From an uncultured Paraburkholderia sp. (GTDB taxonomy: Bacteria; Pseudomonadota; Gammaproteobacteria; Burkholderiales; Burkholderiaceae): a DNA stretch of 64,000 nucleotides. The notes under the pieces are model-generated. The model was not told the DNA's origin. It ran no database searches and saw nothing but the letters and a program-made list of their open reading frames with translations. Below, piece after piece: positions 51,600 through 61,107 of the stretch (within the stretch, counting starts at the first letter, position 1; every line of letters starts with the position of its first letter). The DNA is taken from the NCBI GenBank assembly GCA_940747215.1, contig CALNWS010000021.1:1-64000 (forward strand). The letters are read 5' to 3'. The translations under genes were made by a program, and so were the position numbers.

Positions 51600-52420
51600 C
51601 GATGTCGCATACCGTGAATTTCCAACACTACTTTAACCGCATCGGTTATGACGGGCTGCGCGAAGCCACGCTCGACGTGCTCAAGCGGGAAGAGGCGCAG
51701 CGCATTATCCAGCACGTTCGCGGGCCACTTGCTGTCCTGCGTGTAGGCCGTGAGATCGTCCACGCCAAAGTACTTCAGGAGGTCAGGCACATGCAGACCC
51801 GCCTTGATCTTCTCCAGGCGGCCCGGTATCAGATGCGCGGATACCTGCGAAATCACGGCCGAGCGCACGCCTTCGAGTCCGTTGAGCAGCGACATGGTCA
51901 ACGCGACGCCACCCATGCAGTGACCGAGCACCTGAATCTCCTTGCCGCCGATGATCTCTCGAATCTGCTTGACGGCGGCCGGGATATCTTCGGTTGCCAC
52001 CTTGTCGACGTTGGTCGGCACCATCACGCTCGGCATTTCGATGCTCACGCGCAGATCGACGAGCCACACGTCGTAGTCATGCAGGCAGAGGTATTCGACG
52101 AGATTGGTTGCGATCAGATCGGTCGAGTGGATGCGGCTCGACACGCCCGAGCCGTGAATCAACAGAACGGAGCGGGCGTTTTTGTTCGCCGGATCCACGT
52201 AACGCGTGAGTCTGAGCTTCGTACCGTCCGGGCGTATCGAAGAAGAAGACTTGCGGCGCGGGCGCGCGCAGCGGACGTTTGAGACGCGGCTCAGCCTTCG
52301 GGTCGAAGTACTGCAACGGCGCGGCGATACTGCCATATTCGGTGAAGAGGACGCCCGCGAAGAACTTGCCGAACTTGAGCATCCAATCGATGCGCGTTTT
52401 CAGATTGGCGCGTTCGTGAC
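51600..52420 (-). pseudogene. GMC-hydrolase gene, hydrolase piece
   Basis: The alpha/beta-hydrolase part of a GMC oxidoreductase-hydrolase protein: LKFGKFFAGVLFTEYGSIAA, PQVFFFDTP, then after a frameshift near 52235 PDGTKLRLTRYVDPA, the oxyanion region LLIHGSGVSSRIHSTDL, and the nucleophile elbow QVLGHCMGGVALTMSLL (GxCxGG, Cys in place of Ser). It continues to DNALRLFPLEH and then decays. The preceding part of the same protein is at 57246-59605 and the end is on the opposite strand at 52425-52636. Confidence 0.75.
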
Positions 52421-52424
52421 TTCC

Positions 52425-52636
52425 AGCGTGCGCTGCTGCTTGAGGAAGTCTATCTGCCGGAAAGCACACAGCTCACCTTCGACATGCTGAAGACCGCGTT
52501 CCCCGATGTGCCACTGATTCCCGGCTACCGACACATCGACTGCATTTTTGGCAAGCACGCGGCGATCGACGTTTTTTATCCCGTCATTCAGAAGTACTTG
52601 GACGCTCACGGACGTTCACTGACAGGCTCAACCTGA
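52425..52636 (+). pseudogene. GMC-hydrolase gene, inverted C-terminal piece
   Basis: Plus-strand coding remnant: VYLPESTQLTFDMLKTAFPD, VPLIPGYRHIDCIFGKHAAI, then DVFYPVIQKYLDAHG to TGA 52634-52636. It contains the catalytic-His region (GYRHIDC where GYGHIDC is typical) of the hydrolase whose main body is on the minus strand immediately to the left. The orientation flip shows a rearrangement breakpoint at about 52421-52425; about 70 residues between the two pieces are missing. Confidence 0.7.
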
Positions 52637-52731
52637 TGTTCCGCATCACGGCGGCCACCGCGCCGCCGCCATGGCATGAGAGAATCTGACCGACGCACAT
52701 GCGTCGGCCGGTCAATCACTACAACAATGCT

Positions 52732-53502
52732 ATGGAACAGTTGACCTTCGGGGCCTGCGTCAAAAAAGGCTGGATCAGTTCATGGCAGGCCATCACGCAG
52801 ATGCCGTGGCTTTTTCTCGGCGCCTGCGCGGTGTTCGTCTGCACGTCGCTGCTGCGGCTTTCTCATCACGCTGCTGCTACCGCCACCGCGCCGGACGCGC
52901 AAGCGAGCGTCGGCCATGCGCTGATGTCGCTCGTGTGGCTCGTTTTGCAACTCGCGGCATCCGCCACGCTGTCTATCAAGGTACACCGCTTCGTGCTGCT
53001 CGGCGAAGGCGCGAATCCGCTTGTCCCGCATGCGGGCAAGCCGCTCGGCCGCCTCGCGCTGATGGGGCTGGTGGTCGCGTTCGTCGCGCTCATTCTCGCT
53101 GTGCTGACTTTCGCGGTCGTCCGCATGGCGAAGCTGAGCCTGCTGGTCTACGTGCCGTTTCTGATCGTCTACATCTTCGTGTTTGCGCGGATGAATTTGC
53201 TGTATCCGTCCATCGCGCTCGGCAGCCGCTTCGCGCTGCGCGCCGCGTGGCGCGGCAGACACGTGTGGAGCATCACCGGCGTGACCATCCTCACGTATGC
53301 ACCGCTCGTCATGGTTCTCTTGCCGGTCTTCCTTTTGGTTGGACGCACGGGTGCGCACGCCGGCGACAGCATCGTGGTGAACGCCATGGTTCAGGCGCTC
53401 TTCAGCGGCGTGTTCGTCGTGTTCGCAGCGACCTCGCTGTCGTGGCTCTACCGCCGTTACGCGCAGGAACTGCTGACGTACGCAGCGGACAAGCCCGTCT
53501 GA
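52732..53502 (+). CDS. integral membrane protein, unknown function
   Basis: 256 residues from ATG 52732 (MEQLTFGACVKKGWISSWQA). Predicted helices: about residues 22-42 (MPWLFLGACAVFVCTSLLRL), 65-90, 110-135 (ALMGLVVAFVALILAVLTFA), 143-162, 195-220 and 230-250. The frame is intact, GC-rich and uninterrupted, which stands out because everything around it is broken. The layout resembles BPSS1780-type or DUF-class Burkholderia membrane proteins, but I cannot assign a function. Confidence 0.75.
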   Translation: MEQLTFGACVKKGWISSWQAITQMPWLFLGACAVFVCTSLLRLSHHAAATATAPDAQASVGHALMSLVWLVLQLAASATLSIKVHRFVLLGEGANPLVPHAGKPLGRLALMGLVVAFVALILAVLTFAVVRMAKLSLLVYVPFLIVYIFVFARMNLLYPSIALGSRFALRAAWRGRHVWSITGVTILTYAPLVMVLLPVFLLVGRTGAHAGDSIVVNAMVQALFSGVFVVFAATSLSWLYRRYAQELLTYAADKPV

Positions 53503-53577
53503 TTTCTGTTCGACTCTCACGTGGCTGTCATGTGAGGCGCTCTTCGCGCCTCACCCCACACATCGCGCACGCCCGCG

Positions 53578-54300
53578 TCAGAACAGCTTTCCGGGATTGA
53601 GAATGCCGTACGGATCGAGCGCATGCTTAACGGCGGCCATCGCCGCCAATTTCGCCGGCGAACGCGAAATCGGCAGGAACTCGCGCTTGAGCAAGCCAAT
53701 GCCATGTTCCGCCGACACCGATCCGTTCAGCGGCCCCAGCATCTCGTAGACGAACGCATAGACCGCTTGATGATCCACGCCGGGAATCGAATGGCCGTCC
53801 ACGGTAACGTGCAGATTCGAGTCGCCGATATGGCCGAAGAAATACGATTCGTTGCCCGGCCAGCGCGCGTCCAGCGCCGCGCGGCAGCGATCGACAAACG
53901 CGCCGATGCCGCCGATCGGCAGACTCACGCCGAAATCGTAGAAGTCCGGCCACATGATCTCGAGCGCGACGAGCGCCGTATGGCGCGCCGCGCGTTGCGG
54001 ATGCAGTCGCAGCACCGCGCGCGTAATCACGCCGAGCGTGCCTTCCGAACCGATGAACCAGTGCTTCAGGTCATAGCCGGTATTGTTCTTCACCATCTTG
54101 CCGAGCGACGTGAGCACGTCGCCGTTCGCAAGCACGACTTCGAGCCCGAGCGCCTGGTCGCACGCGGTACTCGACTGGATCACGCGATTGCCGCCCGCGA
54201 GCCCGGTCATCCCGCCTTGCGGCACGACAGGCTGATGCACCGCGTGGCAGATGGCAAGCGCGCGTGAGACTTCTTCGGTGATGCGCGGCAGCAGCAGCGC
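53578..54300 (-). pseudogene. FAD-linked oxidase, truncated and deleted
   Basis: A GlcD/D-2-hydroxyglutarate dehydrogenase-like flavoprotein. The open frame encodes QPVVPQGGMTGLAGG, GNRVIQSSTACDQALGLEVV, NNTGYDLKHWFIGSEGTLGV, GHIGDSNLHVTVDGHS and EHGIGLLKREFLP. Compared with the family, about 60 residues are missing after GLAGG and about 85 after FYDFGVSL; both junctions sit at short repeats (GG/GGN and F-D-VSL). The N terminus is replaced at about 54300 by an oppositely oriented ABC ATPase. It could only encode a gutted protein. Confidence 0.75.
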
Positions 54301-54639
54301 GTGGCGATTGCACGCGCGCTCGAGATGGAGCCGCACATCATGCTGTTCGACGAACCTACTTCTGCGCTCGACCCGGAACTCGTCGGCGAAGTCTTGCAGG
54401 TGATGAAGCAGCTCGCGTGCGACGGCATGACGATGGCCGTGGTCACGCATGAAATGGGTTTTGCCGCGCAGGTGGCCGACAAGGTGATGTTCATCGACTA
54501 GGGACGCATTGCCGTGCAAGGCAGACCGCACGACGTGTTCCACGACGCGGGCCAGCCGCGTCTGCGCCAGTTCCTGCAGAACTACTTCGACCGCAACGCT
54601 TTCTGGGCGCGCGGTCCCGACGAGGCACAGCCGCTATGA
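54301..54639 (+). pseudogene. amino-acid ABC ATPase, C-terminal fragment
   Basis: The second half of a HisP/GlnQ-type ATPase: [20 protein letters not shown] (Walker B), [21 protein letters not shown]-loop [22 protein letters not shown] at 54499-54501 (acidic residue or Gln expected before GRI), and a normal C terminus to TGA 54637-54639. Its Walker A half is absent; upstream is the oppositely oriented FAD oxidase. A paralogous ATPase lies inverted at 56460-57245. Confidence 0.75.
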
Positions 54640-55531
54640 ATATGCGCCGGGTGTTGTCCGGTTCGCGCGAACGCTAACCGCGAGGGCTGCCGATGTCCGC
54701 TGCGGTCCGCAGCAAATCGCCCGAACTGCCGCATGGCGCGGTACCGAAAGCTGCGCGCGAGTGCGTCCAATGCCGCTCACGAAGCGCCGGCCGCACGCTA
54801 CGAACAGGTCAAGAAGCACATTCGCGAAATCATCGGATAGGGCGCACGCCAGGCGGGCGACCGTTTGCCTTCCGAACTGGATCTGGTCGCGACACTCGGC
54901 GTTTTGCGCATGACGGTCAACCGGGGGGCGCTGCGCGAACTCGCCGACGAAGAGCTCGTCACACGCGTCTCGGGCGTGGGCACGTTCGTTGCGCAAACAC
55001 GGCCGCAATCCACGCTGTTGATGATCGCCCATATCGGCGACGAAATCCGCTCGCGCGGTCACGAGTACAGTTGCGACACCGTGCTATCGCAGCGCGAGAC
55101 GACGCCCGTGATGGTATCGAACGCGTTGGGACTCGCGCCGGGTGCTTCGGTGTTTCATGTGATCTGCGTGCACCGCAAGAACGGCGTGCCGGTGCAACTG
55201 GAAGACCGTTACGTCAATCCGTCGATTGCACCGGATTTTTTGCGGCAGGATTTTTCGGCGCTCAGGCCTTCGAAATATCTGTTCGGGATCGTGCCCGCAC
55301 ATGACGTGGAGCACGTTGTCGACGCCGGTTTGCGGACGCGCGCCGAAGCCGAACCTGCTCGACATGCGCGCGGAAGAACCCTGTCTCACGCTCGTGCGCC
55401 GCACATGGACGAGCGGCGTGGCGGTGACGTTCGCGCGCTTCGTGCATCCGGGTTCGCGCTACCGGCTCGGCTGCCGCTTCTCGTACGTCGTAACGCCAAG
55501 GCTGAAAAACTACACGTTCCCTGCGAGGTGA
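54636..55531 (+). pseudogene. GntR/UTRA regulator, HutC-like, broken
   Basis: A HutC-type regulator: ARYEQVKKHIREIIG, TAG at 54838-54840, GARQAGDRLPSELDLVATLG, a winged helix with an extra Gly (MTVNRGALRELADEELVTRV), and a UTRA domain (GASVFHVICVHRKNGVPVQL, EDRYVNPSIAPDFL). Frameshifts near 54780 and 55340; the end (LVRRTWTSGVAVTFARFVHP, YRLGCRF) runs into unrelated sequence. It is preceded by the ABC ATPase fragment (ATGA overlap), so it probably regulated that transporter. Confidence 0.7.
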
Positions 55532-56072
55532 AAACGCGAGGCCGGGTGCCAGAGTTGCACCGAGGTTGCCACGTCGTCGCCGACCCACGTGCGGCGCCAC
55601 AATTGCAGATACGGCTCGCCGATATCCATCGTCATATGACGGCGCACGTGCGCGTCCGGCTTCTGCGCGTAGATTCGGAATTCCGCGCGCTGGATCGGCG
55701 CGAGCCGCACCATGAGTGATTCGGCGTTTCGATTGCGAAGTCCTGCTCCAGATAATCGGAGAACACCTTCGGGTTCACATAGCGGTCTTCGTATTGAATC
55801 GGCTCGCCCTCTTCGCTATGAACGATGCACGAATGGAACGCGGGTCCGCTCGAGAGGCCAAGCGCTTCGAGCACCTGCGGATCGTCGCTCGGTTCGAGTG
55901 TGAGCACACGCGCCGAATGCCGATGACCGCGCGCCGCGATTTCGTCGGCGATATTGCGGATTTCGAGCACCGTGAAGATTCATAGCGCTGCGGCGCGACG
56001 AAAGTGCCCGAGCCTTGCACGCGCGTAAGCACGCGCTCGCTGGTGAGTTCGCGCAGCGCGCGCAACACGGTC
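55510..56072 (-). pseudogene. hutC: histidine-utilisation repressor HutC, broken
   Basis: HutC binds urocanate and represses hut genes. VLRALRELTSERVLTRVQGS, GTFVAPQRYE, then after a frameshift near 55980 EIRNIADEIAARGHRHSARV, PAFHSCIVHSEEGEPIQYED and RYVNPKVFSDYLEQDF; a second shift near 55720 precedes QRAEFRIYAQKPDAHVRRHM and YLQLWRRTWVGDDVATSVQL. The N-terminal recognition helix is absent because the gene is fused at about 56072 to hutH. Confidence 0.75.
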
Positions 56073-56368
56073 ATGATCGCGCGCGTTTCCGCGACGCCGA
56101 GCGGCGCGCCCACACCCACCGCGTGACTCATCAGGATGTTGCGCGACAGCGTGCGCTGCTCGGCGGGCGACACGATCACGCCGCACAGCGCGCCCACGCC
56201 GGTATTCACGCCGTAAGCGCGAATGCCGCGCTCCACGATCTGTTCGACGAGTACACGCGCCGCCGCAATGCGCTCGCGCGCACCGGAAGAGAGTTCGAGC
56301 GGCTCACCGGCGGCGACGGCCGCCACCTGAGCCCAGTCGAGAGGACGATCGGAACGGATCACGGCCAT
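56073..56368 (-). pseudogene. hutH: histidine ammonia-lyase, N-terminal stub
   Basis: From ATG 56366-56368: MAVIRSDRPLDWAQVAAVAA, GIRAYGVNTGVGALCGVIVS, LSRNILMSHAVGVGAPLGVA, ETRAIM. HutH (about 510 residues) deaminates histidine to urocanate; the catalytic MIO segment is not present. After about 99 residues the frame passes without a stop into HutC (TVLRALRELT), giving a single chimeric ORF of HutH and HutC parts. A deletion joining hutH and hutC explains this. Confidence 0.8.
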
Positions 56369-56459
56369 GATAGTGCTTTGCCCGAAAAAATAGCCTGAAG
56401 ATGTGTATTGCTGCCGTGTGCCCACAGTGCTGCCAACGCGTGGCAACGCCTCGCGACGT

Positions 56460-57245
56460 TCAATGCGTGCTGCTGTCCTGATGGCTCGACACGAACTGGC
56501 GGAAGCGCTCCGACTTGCAATCGACAAACACTTCGTCCGGCGTGCCGTCTGCTTCCACCTGCCCTTGATGCAGGAACATCACGCGATTCGACACATGGCG
56601 CACAAAACCCATTTCGTGCGTCACCACGAGCATCGTGCGGCCTTCTTCGGCAAGCGAGCGCATCACGCGCAGCACTTCACCTACGAGTTCGGGATCGAGC
56701 GCCGACGTGAGTTCGTCGAACAGCATGACTTTCGGATGCATCGCGAGCGTACGCGCAATCGCCACGCGCTGCTGCTGGCCGCCCGACAGATGCGTCGGAT
56801 AGGCCGCGCTTTTCCGCGAGACCCACTTTCGCTAGCAGCGCCTCGGCCTCTTCCACCGACTCCGCGCGGCTGCGTTTCTGCACGTGCATCGGCCCTTCGA
56901 TCAGGTTTCGAGCACCGTCATGTGCGACCAGAGATTGAAGTTCTGGAACACCATGCCGAGCTGCGAACGCACGCGATCCACCTGACGGCGGTCACTCGGC
57001 TGCAGCTTGCCGTCGCTGCGACGCTTCATTTTCAGTTCTTCGCCGGCGAGCGTGACGGAACCGTCGTCCGGTGTTTCGAGCAGATTCAGGCAGCGCAGGA
57101 ACGTGCTCTTGCCCGAGCCGCTTGCGCCGAGAATCGAGATCACGTCGCCCTGATGCGCGTCGAGCGAAATGCCCTTGAGCAACGTGATGGTCGCCGAACG
57201 ACTTGTGGATGTTCTTGACCGACAAGGCGACAGGTGCGTTAGCGT
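56460..57245 (-). pseudogene. histidine/amino-acid ABC ATPase, frameshifted
   Basis: A HisP/GlnQ-type ATPase: ALSVKNIHKSFGDHH, then Walker A SILGASGSGKSTFLRCLN, Walker [22 protein letters not shown]-loop [20 protein letters not shown]. Frameshifts: an extra T near 57187, one base missing near 56908, and one missing near 56815 in the ABC-signature region. The start is lost: sequence upstream of SVKNIH merges with the GMC gene. Position next to hutH/hutC suggests histidine uptake. Confidence 0.75.
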
Positions 57246-59030
57246 TCGTGAAATTCTCCAGATTCCGCAGGTTCAGCGAATGACGTGTTCAGATTCAAGG
57301 CACGTCCCAGGTTGCCGCTCAAGGCGCGGCGCGCGTGGCGCGACGCTCTGCGTGGGCGCTGCGCGCAGATGAAGTTCTCTGGCGTGATGATGAGCGTGGC
57401 CTTGCCGGCGAGCGTCGCGTCGTCCGCTGCGGAATCGCGGATCTCGGCGTAGAGCGTGTTGGTCTGATCCCGGAGTTCGGCGGGCGACGTGCGCGTAATG
57501 ATCTTTTGCCCGGTGAGATAGAATGTTTTGCCTTCGGCGGTGACGAGCGTCATCGTGTAGTTCATGTTGCGCTCGTCCACGTCCGATTCGTTCACAACGA
57601 ACAGATTGAACGCGCCGTTCGTGATCGTCACCGGTTGCGCGGATAGCGCGGCGCAAGTGAGCGTGCCGGCCGTTTTCGCGAGATGCTGCGGATTGCCAAG
57701 CATGTCGGCGAGATCGTCGGATTCCACCGTCAGCGTGAATTCGATCGGACTCTCCACCGCTGCGCCGGCAACGGAAGGCGTGTAGGTGGGTGGCCACCAT
57801 CGTTTCGGTGAAACGCAAGCCGATTTTTGGCGGCGGCGGAACAACCGTGCCCTTGCCGATGTAATCGATCGTCCAGCCGTGCGCGGCGGCGAGCATCGCG
57901 CAGTTGCGCTCGGTCAGCGCAGAAATCCGTGAGCAGCGGATTCACGCCGAGCGACATCGGCATCACCGCGTCGTCCATCACGTAGAGGCCCTCGTGAACC
58001 GCGTTGCCGCTTGCGCCGCTGAACACGCGGCCCATGTGATCCACCACGGCGGCGGCGTCCTCGCTCATCGCGCAACCGCCGAGCGGATGCACCGTCACCG
58101 TTCTGTTGCCCGCGAACCGCGTGGAAATCGGATTGCGCAGATACTTGCACTTGCCGCCGAGCGGAACGGTCGCGTTTTCCAGTACTTTTTCGATCGTCTC
58201 GTAGATCGGCTACTTGCCCGCATTTTTCCAGTCGATGCGCGCGCGGCCTCGTTCGTCCACGCGGATGCGGCCGCTTTCGTCGTCGTGCGCCATCACGAGA
58301 TACGACTGTGCGTGATTCACTGCGCCGTGATACGAGCCGCGCACGTAGCCGTCGAGCTTGCGGGCGTGCTAGTCGAACTCTTCTTTGGCCGAACGGTCCG
58401 AACCCACGTTGACGCCTTCGAGCGGCGCAGCGACAGCGAGCGAGACGGCAAGCAGTTCGCCCACAGCGCTCGCGACCGAACCTTCCTCGATCACGAAGCC
58501 GTCTTTCACATCGGGCGTATTGCGATGGTCGATCAGCCCGGCAATGGTGGGTCCGACGGGCGGAATCTGGCCGCACTCGTGCGTGCCCCAGCCAACGCCG
58601 TTGATCACCCTGTCCGTGTTGTAGGCGAACGAGAGCACGTCGCCGTTGCCTGTGAAGCGCTGGCCGAGCATCGGCGAAACTGAAAGCCCGTTCGGCTCGC
58701 GCGCGGAGCGCAGCAGGAGCGCCGTGGAGCCGATCGTGCCCGCCGACACGATCACGATATCCGCGTTCACGGCGAGATCAGGCGCGTCGTAACTTTCGCG
58801 GCCCACGCTCACGATCTGGAACGCGATGCGCCAGTCGTTGGTGGCTTGATCGCGGGCCACCGAATGAACCGCTGTGCCCGTGAAAATCTCCGCGCCGAGC
58901 GCCACCGCGTCGGGGAGATAGTTCATGTGCGTCGAATTCTTCGCGTCGCGTAATTGTAGCCCGAGTTGCAGTCGCGGCAACCCACGCATGGATTCTGCTC
59001 GACGCCCGCAGCGTTTTTGCCTTTCCTGAA

Positions 59031-59064
59031 CGTCACCGTGATGGGCGCGTCACCGTGATGGGCG
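59031..59064. repeat. 17-bp tandem duplication in GMC gene
   Basis: CGTCACCGTGATGGGCG occurs twice head to tail (59031-59047, 59048-59064), shifting the frame. Confidence 0.95.
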
Positions 59065-59392
59065 GGCGGCAGAAACGGTCTTCCATGCCGAGCGCTTTCG
59101 CGGATTCTTCGAGCGCCAGCAGTTTCGGCAGCGGTGGATAGTCGTCGGGCACCGGTGACGGTTGCAGCATCGCACGAGCGAGCGCATAGCCCTGACTGCG
59201 GCCTTCGGCGTCGCCGCGCAATGCGGTGGGCCGACGCGCGTCATCCCACAGCCGCGCGTCGGCTTCGAGTGCAACGTTTGCATTGGTGAGCGACGTGCCG
59301 CCGAGTCCGCAGCCGACCACCGCGTTGACGTCGCGTCGTCGTTGATGTGCAGTTCGAGCAGCGCGAGCGGCGAGCCGACCTGTCCCAAGGAG

Positions 59393-59410
59393 TGTTGTAT
59401 TTGTTGTATT
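59393..59410. repeat. 9-bp tandem duplication in GMC gene
   Basis: TGTTGTATT occurs twice (59393-59401, 59402-59410), adding three codons (QYNKYNT where QYNT is expected) without shifting the frame. Confidence 0.8.
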
Positions 59411-59896
59411 GAATCTGATCGGTGCCGTGCAGCGCGTCGCGTAGATACTCGCCCGCCATGAATTCGCGCCCGCGTTCGAGCACGCAGACGCTGCGGCCCG
59501 CGCGCGCCATGCGGCTCGCGGCAATCGCGCCGCCGTAGCCCGAACCCACCACAACTCATCGTAATGCGACTTCATCGCCGTCACGGCGCTGGATAAGCGG
59601 TTCATCACGACCACCTCGTCAGGAAGGCATGCGGGGAGAAAAGCTGAAATCAGGATGAAAGATGGCGCGCTCGCACGGCTTTTTTATCGTACACGACACG
59701 TGTGGGCAAAAAAAAGAGGGCGGTCCGGGTTTTGTTCTCGTGGCCGCGCGTCTGTCGTATTGCCGCTCGTCGTCGACTGCTCGGCGCCTGGTACTCGCCG
59801 CCTGCCGTTCGCTGCTGTGGTGCGTGAAACGCGGTCCCCGTCACGCGTGAAGCGCGCTGCTACGCTTCGATCTAATCTATACCGCGTTCACTGCGT

Positions 59897-60706
59897 TCAT
59901 GCGGCGGCTTCGTTCATTTCGCTGTCGCTCGATTCGGCGGCGAGCAGGTTCAGCGCAATCAGAATGGCGGCGCGATTTTCGAGGTCGATGTCGATGCCGA
60001 ATGCCGAGCACGTCCGTGAGCCAGCGGCCGATCTTCGTGTTGGAAAATTCGTCGGCTCCGGCCGTCTTTTTCATGGTGACGCCAAGTTTGACGGCGCGAT
60101 AGTGATAAGAGGGCACTCCGATGCTGAGCAGCGACCGCCGAAAGGCCACCTTTGTTCTCCAAGCACCAGCCGAGACTTCCGGCAAGCACGATGCGTTTGG
60201 GTTCGTCGAGCGTTTCGATGAAAGCGCGCGCCGCATGGCGTACGCGCCGTTCGTCAAGGCCGTATTGCAGCAAGACACTTTCCACCGGGTCTTCGAGCGC
60301 CTGCGCGTGCAGATCGATTTCCTGCGCCATGCCTTCGTTCTCCATCGACGTTGCGCTGATGGCCGGCGCTGCGCAGGCAGTCGATCAGATAGCGGCGGAG
60401 GTATGCGCACAGTGCGTAGCCGTTGGACGGCGCGCTTTCGGCGCAGGCGTGCGTTTCGATGTGGCTTGGCGCGAGACGTAGAACCTTGGCGTAAATGAAC
60501 TGGGCGACCAGTTCTTCCTTGTCCTCGCCGAGCGCCTGCAGCTCCAGCGGGTGATAGGTGTGCAACGCGCGCTTGACCAGCTCGACCATCGACACCATCT
60601 CGTCGGCGGACAAGCGGGTGCGGCGGTACCACAGGTCGGGCAGGATCGCATCGTCCAGATTGCGGACGAACTCGTGGCTCGGAACTGCGCCCATGAAAGC
60701 CTCCAT
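59897..60706 (-). pseudogene. conserved hypothetical protein, frameshifted
   Basis: Reads AVPSHEFVRNLDDAILPDLW, MVELVKRALHTYHPLELQAL, YALCAYLRRYLIDCLRSAGH, then after a shift near 60345 QEIDLHAQALEDPVESVLLQ and ARAFIETLDEPKRIVLAGSL, then after another near 60130 SYHYRAVKLGVTMKKTAGAD and NTKIGRWLTDVLGI, and after another near 60005 ENRAAILIALNLLAAES, ending EMNEAAA, TGA 59897-59899. Helical and Leu-rich, about 265 residues, no signal peptide or membrane segments. Helix pattern and the closing HYRAVKLG stretch are faintly sigma-factor-like, but I cannot assign a family. Start could be the ATG at 60704-60706 or four codons on. Confidence 0.55.
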
Positions 60707-61107
60707 TAGGGGTATGGCGGAAAGCGCGGTGAGCCTTTACAGTAGGCGGAGAATGAGTGGCGGGAAGCCGTGAAACCGCGCTGAAACGTGAAGCCAGTAT
60801 GGTTTCCGCCGGCGCATTCGCCTATATGGATTAAGTGGTAGCTGATGGGTAAACTGCCGGGTAAACCATCCGGCATAAGTCCGTTGCCAAGCACGGTATT
60901 CGTCTGACAATAAAGCTGTGCCAGCGCCGTACTTCGCTAAACGCGGCCACATAGATGGCTAGGTTGCGCGACGTGCAGACAGAACGACAGGCAGAACGCA
61001 GGCGCTGAAGCAGTTCGATGCGCATTTCGCCCGGCCCGCACCTTTGGGTGCTGCACCGGGCCTTCGGCACCCCAATCATCGGAGACTTGCCTGAAGGAGG
61101 CCGCGTG
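60707..61107. other. intergenic, no gene recognised
   Basis: About 400 bp between divergent broken genes. Apart from a good ribosome-binding site (GAAGGAGG, about 61092-61099) for the hybrid kinase, I see no supportable element. Confidence 0.5.

Larger units (their letters stand above)
57246..59605 (-). pseudogene. GMC oxidoreductase, N-terminal and middle piece
   Basis: A cholesterol-oxidase-type GMC flavoprotein: VGSGYGGAIAASRMARAGRS (FAD loop, out of frame with the ATG 59603-59605), CGLGGTSL, GAEIFTGTAVHSVARDQATN, IVIVSAGTIGSTALLLRSAR, TVHPLGGCAMSEDA, and a middle domain (ESPIEFTLTVESDDLADMLG, TSPAELRDQTNTLYAEIRDS). Lesions: a frameshift near 59550, a 9-bp in-frame duplication (59393-59410), a frameshift near 59330, a 17-bp duplication (59031-59064), a shift near 58960, TAG at 58369-58371 and 58210-58212, and shifts near 57930 and 57790. 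Homology ends near 57290, where ABC-transporter sequence begins. Confidence 0.8.

Noticed and set aside
51600..52420. Polyhydroxyalkanoate synthase
   Set aside because: The GHCMGG elbow looks PhaC-like, but the flanking sequence and C-terminal tail fit the hydrolase part of GMC-hydrolase proteins better.
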